This document shows, piece by piece, positions 55,577 through 64,000 of a stretch of DNA of 64,000 nucleotides (the stretch's first letter is position 1; the number at the start of each line of letters is the position of its first letter). Location of the stretch: positions 1,488,001 to 1,552,000 of the forward strand of contig NZ_JAFV01000001.1 of assembly GCF_000526315.1 (NCBI RefSeq), written 5' to 3'. Both the position numbers and the translations under genes were made by a program. Below the pieces are notes generated by a model that searched no databases, was not told where the DNA came from, and was given only the letters and a program-made list of their open reading frames with translations. Source of the stretch: Methylopila sp. 73B. GTDB lineage: Bacteria; Pseudomonadota; Alphaproteobacteria; Rhizobiales; Methylopilaceae.

Positions 55577-56620
55577 TCAGTCGAGGTGGAACTTCTCCGT
55601 GCGGGCGTGCTCGGCCCGGATCCGGCGGCTGGTGCCGGTCGAGGACCGCATCACCAGCGTCTCGGTCACGATCGCCCGGCGGCCGAAGCGGACGCCCGCG
55701 AGCAGGCCGCCGTCGGTCACGCCGGTCGCCGCGAAGATGACGTCGCCGCGGGCCATGTCGTTCAGCTCGTAGACGCGGCTGAAATCGGAGATGCCGGCGG
55801 CGGCGGCCTTGCGGCGCGCGTCGGGCGAGTCGAGCAGGAGCCGACCCTGCATGTAGCCGCCGGTGCACCGCAGCGCGGCCGCGGCGAGAACGCCCTCCGG
55901 CGCGCCGCCGACGCCGAGATAGATGTCGATGCCGGTCTCGTCCGCATCGGTGGCGTGGATCACGCTCGCCACGTCGCCGTCGGTGATCAGCCGGATCGCG
56001 GCGCCGGTGGAGCGGACCGCGTCGATCAGGCGCGCGTGGCGCGGCCGGTCCAGCACGCAGGCGGTGATCTCGCGCACCGGCACGCCCTTGGCCCTGGCGA
56101 GGCTCTCGACGTTCTCCTGGGGCGAGCGGCCGAGGGCGACCGTGCCGGCGGGATAGCCCGGCCCGATCGCGATCTTGTCCATGTAGACGTCGGGCGCCTT
56201 CAGCAGCGTCCCCGCCTCCGCGATCGCGAGCACCGAGATGGCGTTGGACTGCGCCTTGGCGCAGAGCGTGGTGCCTTCGAGCGGGTCGAGCGCGATGTCG
56301 ACGCGCGGTCCCTGCCCGGAGCCGACCTCCTCGCCGATCCAGAGAACGGGCGCCTCGTCGCGCTCGCCTTCGCCGATCACCACGACGCCGCGGATCAGAA
56401 GGTGGTCGAGTTCGCGCCGCATGGCGTCGACCGCGGCCTGGTCGGCCGCGCGCTCGTCGCCGCGCCCGCGGAAGAAGGCGGCCGCCACGGCCGCGCGCTC
56501 GGTCACGCGCACAAGTTCGATCGTCAGGCCGCGATCGATCGCGTCGTTCGCGTCGAGAGGGCCAAGGCCCTGCCCTTCCGGTTCCATCTCGGCCCTGAGA
56601 GCCGTCGCCTTCTTCGCCAC
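55577..56620 (-). CDS. glpX: Fructose-1,6-bisphosphatase class II (GlpX)
   Basis: A 347-residue Li+-sensitive FBPase (some homologues also hydrolyse sedoheptulose-1,7-bisphosphate). 'IGEGERDEAPVLWIGEEVG' and 'DIALDPLEGTTLCA' are the metal-binding motifs and 'YLGVGGAPEGVLAAAALRCTGG' the C-terminal family motif. It provides gluconeogenic flux, which a cell growing on malonate or C1/C2 compounds needs. Between hom and recJ, order typical for Rhizobiales. Confidence 0.95.
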   Translation of the reverse strand: MAKKATALRAEMEPEGQGLGPLDANDAIDRGLTIELVRVTERAAVAAAFFRGRGDERAADQAAVDAMRRELDHLLIRGVVVIGEGERDEAPVLWIGEEVGSGQGPRVDIALDPLEGTTLCAKAQSNAISVLAIAEAGTLLKAPDVYMDKIAIGPGYPAGTVALGRSPQENVESLARAKGVPVREITACVLDRPRHARLIDAVRSTGAAIRLITDGDVASVIHATDADETGIDIYLGVGGAPEGVLAAAALRCTGGYMQGRLLLDSPDARRKAAAAGISDFSRVYELNDMARGDVIFAATGVTDGGLLAGVRFGRRAIVTETLVMRSSTGTSRRIRAEHARTEKFHLD

Positions 56621-56750
56621 GTGTCGTCCCCCGCGGCGTGCGCCGCTCCGCCCCGGTTCGCCGGGGTCTCGTCGCGACGTGCTTGTTGCGGCGGCGAGAG
56701 AGGTCGCGCTGTCCCCGGCCGTCCGCGACCAGAGCTCCGATCGAATCGCG

Positions 56751-58061
56751 TCAGCGCTTTTCGATGCGGATCAGCTGGGGCGCGCCATCGATATGCCCGT
56801 CCGCCTCGATCGCGTCCAGCGCGATCCGAAGGCTGGCCTCGGTCGTGGCGTATGTGATGAGCACCACCTGAACCGGCTCGCCGCCCGCGGCGTCGCTTTC
56901 GGACTCGCGCCCGCGCTGCACGATGCTCTTCAGGGAGATGCCCTGCTCCGCCATCCGGGTGGCGATGGCGGCCGCCGCGCCCGGACGATCGATGACCGAA
57001 AGGCGGATGTAGTATCCGCCTTCGTGCCGGCCCATCGGGGCGCGCGTCGGGCTCTGGAGCTTGCCCGCCGGCAGGCCGAACATGGGCGGCGTGACGCCGC
57101 GGGCGATGTCGACGATGTCGGCGATGACCGCCGAGGCGGTCGCGTCGCCGCCGGCGCCGGGACCCGACAGCACCAGCGCGCCGACCGCGTCGGCGTCGAT
57201 CTCGACGGCGTTGGTCACGCCGTCGACGCGCGCGATCGCGCTCTCCTTCGGCAGCATCGAGGGGTGGACGCGCTGCTCGACGCCCGCGTCGGTGCGCGTC
57301 GCGACCCCGAGCAGCTTCACGCGGTAGCCGAGCTCTTCCGCCATCTGCAGGTCGAGGGGCGTGATCGAGGCGATGCCCTCGACATAGATGCCGTCCGCGT
57401 CCGGCTCGACGCCGAAGGCCAGCGAGGCCAGCAGCGCCAGCTTGTGCGCGGTGTCGAAGCCGCCGACGTCGAAGGTCGGGTCGGCCTCGGCGTAGCCCAG
57501 CCGCTGCGCGTCGGCGAGGCATTCGGCGAAGCCGATCTTGTCCTTCTCCATCCGCGTCAGGATGTAGTTGCAGGTGCCGTTGAGGATGCCGAACACGCGC
57601 GAGACGTTGTTGGCCGCGAGGCCCTCGCGCAGCGTCTTCACGATCGGGATGCCGCCGGCCACCGCCGCCTCGAACGCGATCGGGGCGCCCTTCTCCTCCG
57701 ACCCGCGGGCGAGCGCCACGCCGTGCTTGGCGAGCAGGGCCTTGTTGGCGGTGACCACCGGCCGGCCGTGCTCGATCGCGGTCTCGACGCAGGCGCGCGC
57801 GGGGCCTTCCGCCCCGCCGATCAGCTCGACCACCAGGTCGACGTCGTTCGCGCGCGCGAGTTGGCTCGCGTCCATGTGCCAGGCGACCCGCGACAGATCC
57901 AGGCCGCGGTCACGACCCTTCTCGCGGGCGGAGACCGCGGTCACCACGATCGGGCGGCCGGCGCGCGCGGCGAGCTCCTCGGCCTTGGCCGACAGGATGC
58001 GCACGACGGCGGAGCCCACCGTGCCGAGGCCGGCCACGCCGACCCTCAGAGGTTCCGCCAT
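56751..58061 (-). CDS. hom: Homoserine dehydrogenase
   Basis: A 436-residue enzyme reducing aspartate semialdehyde to homoserine for Thr and Met synthesis. The NAD(P) motif 'GVAGLGTVGSAVV' is at residues 8-20, 'NGTCNYILTRM' and 'GYAEADPTFDVGGFD' (substrate, catalytic Lys/Asp region) follow, and a C-terminal ACT domain starts near residue 352 ('YYIRLSVIDRPGAAAAIA'), suggesting feedback control by threonine. ATG at 58061 has GGA 9 bases upstream. It follows the aminotransferase by 70 bases. Confidence 0.95.
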   Translation of the reverse strand: MAEPLRVGVAGLGTVGSAVVRILSAKAEELAARAGRPIVVTAVSAREKGRDRGLDLSRVAWHMDASQLARANDVDLVVELIGGAEGPARACVETAIEHGRPVVTANKALLAKHGVALARGSEEKGAPIAFEAAVAGGIPIVKTLREGLAANNVSRVFGILNGTCNYILTRMEKDKIGFAECLADAQRLGYAEADPTFDVGGFDTAHKLALLASLAFGVEPDADGIYVEGIASITPLDLQMAEELGYRVKLLGVATRTDAGVEQRVHPSMLPKESAIARVDGVTNAVEIDADAVGALVLSGPGAGGDATASAVIADIVDIARGVTPPMFGLPAGKLQSPTRAPMGRHEGGYYIRLSVIDRPGAAAAIATRMAEQGISLKSIVQRGRESESDAAGGEPVQVVLITYATTEASLRIALDAIEADGHIDGAPQLIRIEKR

Positions 58062-58131
58062 TAGATATTCCAAACCGAAGAGAGGGACGGTCTGCGGCGG
58101 CCTCGAGCGGACCTCCGCGAGGTCCGGTCCG

Positions 58132-59349
<1,218 letters not shown>

Positions 59350-59483
59350 GGCACGATTCGCGGAAAGTGGCTCCGGCGCACCAGCGCGCCGGCCGTCCGG
59401 GAATACAGTATGGGCCGTTTGCGGGCAAACGGCGGCGCGCCAAATTGGCCAGAAGGTCTAAGAGGCTGCCGGGCTTGACGCGG

Positions 59484-59714
59484 TCAGCGCTTGCCGCGCG
59501 CCAGGAGGTCCGCCTCGAGCTTCTTCTGCTCCTCCGGCGTGCGCAGGCGGCCCGCACGCTGCGGCGGCGTCACGCCCACGGACGGATAAGCGAGGTTTGT
59601 CGGCGCCGGCGGCAGGCCGCGCGTGCCCTTGTACTTCTCCAGGTCGCACCCGCCGAGCGCGAGCCCGCAGGCGACGAGGAGGACCGCGCGGGCGTCGTTC
59701 CGGGATACGCTCAT
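59484..59714 (-). CDS. Small putative lipoprotein
   Basis: A 76-residue protein with lipobox LALGGC (Cys23), so likely lipidated. The mature part is proline-rich ('KGTRGLPPAPTNLAYPSVG') and ends in a short charged helix ('TPEEQKKLEADLLARGKR'). Such lipoproteins occur next to alaC in Rhizobiales. Function unknown. It is divergent from phaC with a 162-base shared region. Confidence 0.75.
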   Translation of the reverse strand: MSVSRNDARAVLLVACGLALGGCDLEKYKGTRGLPPAPTNLAYPSVGVTPPQRAGRLRTPEEQKKLEADLLARGKR

Positions 59715-59876
59715 GGCTGTCTCTCGAACGCGGGCGGATCGCCCGTTTGTCTGGCGGAAGCGCCGGTTGGCGCGTGACGCGCGGCGCGGCTTGCGCCTAT
59801 TGTCATGGGAACAGGTTACGACGCAACCCGCGGCGCTTGACGCGATCTCGGGGCCGTCGAAAGGGGAGGAAGGGCT

Positions 59877-62333
59877 ATGGCCCGGAGCGCCGTCGGACGT
59901 TCGGCGACGAAGCCTGCGAGAGCGACCGGCCGGCGGGCCGCAGCCAAGCCCCGTCCCGCGGCGCGGCGCGCGAAGGCCCGCGACGCGCACCCCGACGCCC
60001 CCGAGATCGCCGCCGACGCCCCCGCCCCGTCCGAACGCGCTGCTCCGCGCTCCGCCGGCCCGAAATCCCCGCGCGCGAAATCCGCGGCGCCCAAGTCCAA
60101 ACCTGCGAAACCGGACGCCGCGCCATCCGCCGAGCCGAAGCCGGCGCAACCCAAGGCCGGGAAGTCCAAGTCCGCGCAACCCAAGCCCGCTTCGCGCAAG
60201 CCCGCACGGCGCCCGGCCGCCAAGGCGAGCGCGCCGGCCGCTTCCGCCGAGACGGCCGCGGTTAAGCCCGCCGCTCCGGAGACTGCGGCGCCGAAGAGCA
60301 AAACCGCGAAACCGCGCACGGCCGCCAAGACTCAGGACGACGCGGGAGCCAAACCCTCGCCGAAGCGTAAGGCGGCGGCCCCGAAGGACGACGCGGCCAA
60401 ACCCGCCGCGGCCGGATCGACGAGGCGCGAGGCTCCGGCCGACGCCCCGCCCCGCGCCGAGACGCAGGCCGGCTCGACCGCCTCCGGCGCGCGCGGGGAC
60501 GGCGGCGAGCGCGCCGAGCGCGACGAGGAAGCCGAGGGCGGCGACGGCGGCCCCAATCCCTTCCTGACGCCCGAGGTCGAAGCCTTCGCCGCCAACATGG
60601 CGCGGCTGTTCGAGGAAGGCGGGCGCGCGGTGTCGGCCTATCTCCGCCCGCGCGAGGGCGGCCCGCGCAAGGCCGCCGGCACGGACGAGATCGTCGACGT
60701 CGTCCGGACGCTCGGCCAGGTCGCCGAGCGCTGGATGGCGAACCCCAGCCGCACGCTCGAGGCGCAGCGGGCCTTCGCCGGCGGCTTTCTCGAGCTTTGG
60801 GCCGGTTCGCTGAAGCGGTTTTCGGGCGAGGACGCTCCGCCGGTCGCCGTGCCGGACCCGCGCGACGCGCGGTTCAAGGATCCGGAATGGACCACGAGCC
60901 CGTTCTTCGACTTCGTGAAGCAGGCCTATCTGCACACCAGCCGCTGGGCCGAGCGCATGGTGGACGAGGCGCACGAGCTTGATCCGCACACGCGGCACAA
61001 GGCGTCGTTCTACGTGCGCCAGATCGCGAACGCCGTGGCGCCGTCGAACTTCGTGCCCACCAACCCCGAGCTGATCCGCGAAACGCTGGCCTCCAAGGGC
61101 GAAAACCTCGTGCGCGGCATGCGGATGCTGGCCGAGGACATCGCCGCCGGGAACGGCGACCTCCGCATCCGCCAGACGGACGGCTCCAACTTCGTCGTGG
61201 GAAAGAATCTCGCCACCACGCCCGGCAAGGTGGTGTTCCGGAACGACCTGTTCGAGCTGCTGCAGTATGCGCCGACCACCGAGATGGTCCGCACCCGTCC
61301 GGTGCTGATCGTGCCGCCGTGGATCAACAAGTTCTACATCCTCGATCTCACGCCGGAGAAGAGCTTCATCAAGTGGTGCGTGGACCAGGGGCTCACGATC
61401 TTCTGCATCTCCTGGGTGAACCCCGACGCCCGCCACGCCAAGCTCAGCTTCGACGACTACATGCGGGACGGGGTGCTGACCGCTCTGAAGGTCGTGCAGG
61501 AGATCTCGGGTTCGGAGACCGTCGACGCCGCGGGCTACTGCGTCGGCGGCACGCTGCTCGCGGTGACCCTCGCCTATCTCGCGGCCAAGGGCGAAGCGCC
61601 GTTCGCGAGCGCGACCTTCCTCACGACCCAGGTCGACTTCACGCATGCCGGCGACCTGAAGGTCTTCGTGGACGAGGAGCAGGTGAAGGCTGTCGAGGCG
61701 CGGATGGCCGAGTCCGGTTTTCTCGAAGGCGCCAGCATGGCCAACGCCTTCAACATGCTGCGGTCGAACGACCTGATCTGGCCCTACGTCGTCAACAACT
61801 ACCTGAAGGGCAAGGCGCCCTTCCCGTTCGACCTGCTGTACTGGAACTCCGACGCCACGCGGATGCCGGCAGCGAACCACTCGTTCTACCTGCGCGGCTG
61901 CTACCTCAACAACGATCTCGCCAAGGGCCGGATGACGGTGGGCGGCGAGCGTCTCGACCTGAAGAGGGTCAAGGTCCCGGTCTATGAGCTCGCGAGCCGC
62001 GAGGACCACATCGCGCCTGCGCGCTCGGCCTTCCTCGGCGCGCAGCTGTTCGGCGGTCCGGTGCGCTTCGTCCTGGCCGGTTCGGGGCATATCGCCGGCG
62101 TGGTGAACCCGCCCGCGAAGATGAAGTACCAGCACTGGGTCGGCGAGGAGCCCGCGGGCGCCTTCGAGGACTGGTTCGCGGCGGCCGAGGAGAAGCCCGG
62201 CTCGTGGTGGCCGGACTGGCGCGGCTGGCTGGCCGCGGCGGACGCGACCGCGACGCCGGCGCGGACGCCCGGCGTGGGGCCCTACCCCGCGCTCGGCGAC
62301 GCGCCGGGAACCTACGTCAAGATGCGGGTCTAA
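59877..62333 (+). CDS. phaC: Class I poly(3-hydroxyalkanoate) synthase with long basic N-terminal tail
   Basis: An 818-residue PHA polymerase, about 220 residues longer than the usual ~600. The catalytic core from about residue 228 has the N-terminal PhaC domain, the nucleophile C555 in the lipase-like box AGYCVGG, catalytic Asp in '[10 protein letters not shown]' and His in '[12 protein letters not shown]'. Residues 1-225 are an Ala/Lys/Pro/Arg-rich, low-complexity tail with PKxxK and AAKP repeats like histone H1 or PhaM-type DNA-binding tails. The ATG at 59877 has AGGGGAGGAAGG before it, so the tail is surely translated. It may tether granules to the nucleoid. Confidence 0.93.
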   Translation: MARSAVGRSATKPARATGRRAAAKPRPAARRAKARDAHPDAPEIAADAPAPSERAAPRSAGPKSPRAKSAAPKSKPAKPDAAPSAEPKPAQPKAGKSKSAQPKPASRKPARRPAAKASAPAASAETAAVKPAAPETAAPKSKTAKPRTAAKTQDDAGAKPSPKRKAAAPKDDAAKPAAAGSTRREAPADAPPRAETQAGSTASGARGDGGERAERDEEAEGGDGGPNPFLTPEVEAFAANMARLFEEGGRAVSAYLRPREGGPRKAAGTDEIVDVVRTLGQVAERWMANPSRTLEAQRAFAGGFLELWAGSLKRFSGEDAPPVAVPDPRDARFKDPEWTTSPFFDFVKQAYLHTSRWAERMVDEAHELDPHTRHKASFYVRQIANAVAPSNFVPTNPELIRETLASKGENLVRGMRMLAEDIAAGNGDLRIRQTDGSNFVVGKNLATTPGKVVFRNDLFELLQYAPTTEMVRTRPVLIVPPWINKFYILDLTPEKSFIKWCVDQGLTIFCISWVNPDARHAKLSFDDYMRDGVLTALKVVQEISGSETVDAAGYCVGGTLLAVTLAYLAAKGEAPFASATFLTTQVDFTHAGDLKVFVDEEQVKAVEARMAESGFLEGASMANAFNMLRSNDLIWPYVVNNYLKGKAPFPFDLLYWNSDATRMPAANHSFYLRGCYLNNDLAKGRMTVGGERLDLKRVKVPVYELASREDHIAPARSAFLGAQLFGGPVRFVLAGSGHIAGVVNPPAKMKYQHWVGEEPAGAFEDWFAAAEEKPGSWWPDWRGWLAAADATATPARTPGVGPYPALGDAPGTYVKMRV

Positions 62334-62353
62334 CCCTCTGCCCGAAAACAAAA

Positions 62354-62377
62354 AAGCCCCGGATCGCTCCGGGGCTT
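62354..62377. terminator. Rho-independent terminator
   Basis: A 10-bp stem AAGCCCCGGA / TCCGGGGCTT with a 4-base loop TCGC, between the convergent phaC and DUF1127 genes. On the minus strand the stem is followed by a TTTTT run, so it works at least for the DUF1127 gene and possibly both ways. Confidence 0.85.
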
Positions 62378-62400
62378 CTCATTCGTGTCCTCCGCGACGT

Positions 62401-62571
62401 TCAGGCCGCGACGGCGTTGTGGGCGGCGCGACGCGAAATGGTCTCGATGTCGTTGCGGCCGATGTTGATGTCGCGCAGCGTGCGCTCGTCGAGGGTCGCG
62501 AGCTGCTCGAAGGTCTCGCGGTACACGCGCCACATGCGGTAGCGCTTCAGGAGGAAAGCCCAGAAAATCAT
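62401..62571 (-). CDS. DUF1127 (YjiS-like) small protein
   Basis: A 56-residue Arg-rich protein: 'FEQLATLDERTLRDINIGR' is the DUF1127 core, preceded by aromatic residues 'FWAFLLKRYRMWRVY'. Small DUF1127 proteins of alphaproteobacteria are often stress-induced and some act in RNA turnover or phosphate and carbon metabolism. The position fixed by a terminator 24 bases after the stop. The 298 bases upstream to uvrA hold no further gene. Confidence 0.85.
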   Translation of the reverse strand: MIFWAFLLKRYRMWRVYRETFEQLATLDERTLRDINIGRNDIETISRRAAHNAVAA

Positions 62572-62749
62572 CGTCTTCAGTCCAGGGTCAGGCGGCTCGC
62601 GGCAGGCGGTCGCGCGAGAGCCTCTTGGCTGTCGCTGTCCGTCGCTGGGTCGTCATGGTTCGGTGAAGCCTAGATAATCAGCAGACTGGCGCTCGAATAG
62701 GCGGCAGATGGCATCGCAGCAATGCGCGCCTCACATGTCGCCTCGCCAA

Positions 62750-62782
62750 GGCGTTAACATGAGCGGCCTGAAGGTTAACGCC
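62750..62782. promoter_or_regulatory. Inverted repeat with HpaI-type half sites upstream of the DUF1127 gene
   Basis: GGCGTTAAC (62750-62758) and GTTAACGCC (62774-62782) form a perfect 9-bp inverted repeat with a 15-base spacer, 180 bases upstream of the DUF1127 gene. Each arm contains the palindrome GTTAAC. It could be an operator or a hairpin at the end of the uvrA message. Confidence 0.35.
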
Positions 62783-62816
62783 GCTGCAGACTGAGGGGTT
62801 ACGTCGGCCCGCCGGG

Positions 62817-62834
62817 CGAGGCGCGGGCGCCTCG
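62817..62834. terminator. Stem-loop after uvrA
   Basis: CGAGGCGC (62817-62824) and GCGCCTCG (62827-62834) form an 8-bp perfect repeat with only two bases between, 35 bases past the uvrA stop. The tight spacing means the actual loop must open a pair. No T tract. Confidence 0.4.
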
Positions 62835-62869
62835 GGACGGCGTGCTGCGACGCGGCGCCACAGCCCCGC

Positions 62870-64000
<1,131 letters not shown>

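Noticed and set aside
59484-62351. A 955-codon minus-strand open frame under phaC
   Set aside because: Only its last 77 codons (the lipoprotein at 59484-59714) look like a protein; the rest is antisense to the PHA synthase, which is secure.

Overview
The window is about 64 kb of very GC-rich, densely packed chromosome. Gene content points to an alphaproteobacterium, probably of the order Hyphomicrobiales (Rhizobiales). Indicators are an Aap-type general amino acid ABC transporter, a MatR/MatC-type malonate switch, an alanine/diaminopimelate-type aminotransferase-hom-glpX-recJ run, class I PHA synthase, Entner-Doudoroff sugar catabolism, a K+-independent H+-pyrophosphatase and a PQQ precursor peptide gene. 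PqqA together with PHA fits a methylotroph-like or plant/soil-associated lifestyle, but that is inference. Most genes are ordinary core metabolism. No prophage, CRISPR array, rRNA operon or intact insertion sequence is seen.

Layout. 1-6.5 kb: a photooxidative-stress and membrane-lipid cluster (photolyase 3' end, FAD oxidoreductase, DUF1365, cyclopropane-fatty-acid synthase-like methylase, GPH-type MFS carrier), then, on the other strand, a ChrR-like cupin protein and a short-chain dehydrogenase. 6.7-8.6 kb: cysteine synthase and a mercaptopyruvate sulfurtransferase. 8.6-10.6 kb: pyrG followed by an AT-rich foreign-looking small gene. 10.9-20.9 kb: hppA, a sugar porter, mltB, thiL/COQ10-like, a GuaD-like deaminase, two quinone reductases and an enoyl-CoA hydratase. 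21.0-25.3 kb: zwf-pgl-(small membrane protein)-edd. 25.3-28.0 kb: TPP riboswitch and thiO-thiS-thiG-thiE. 28.5-32.8 kb: aapJQMP. 33.0-36.0 kb: metC, a PPOX-like flavoprotein, an orphan pqqA and two small envelope proteins. 36.0-39.6 kb: a PAS-LuxR regulator, a CsbD-like protein and membrane/unknown proteins. 39.7-48.4 kb: a complete biotin-independent malonate decarboxylase locus (GntR regulator, matC, mdcABCDEGH). 48.4-51.1 kb: an NrtR-like/SPFH/NAD-kinase-like operon with a large inverted-repeat operator. 51.1-52.6 kb: a decayed calcium-binding (RTX-type) gene end and a PagL-like outer-membrane protein. 52.7 kb: tRNA-Glu. 52.9-64 kb: exoD, recJ, glpX, hom, an aminotransferase, a small lipoprotein, phaC with a long basic N-terminal tail, a DUF1127 protein and the 3' part of uvrA.

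Points of most interest: (i) an isolated 26-residue PqqA with its own leader hairpin, Shine-Dalgarno and terminator and no pqqBCDE beside it; (ii) mdcB, whose two ends are each extended by translated palindromic repeats of two different families, one of which also occurs intergenically at 4.9-5.1 kb; (iii) a ChrR-like protein that lacks the zinc-binding cysteines and has no sigma-factor partner next to it, but has an RpoE-like promoter; (iv) the NrtR-like/SPFH/NAD-kinase-like operon; (v) an AT-rich gene behind pyrG; (vi) a histone-H1-like tail fused to PHA synthase. All identifications come from reading sequence and motif memory; no database search was run.
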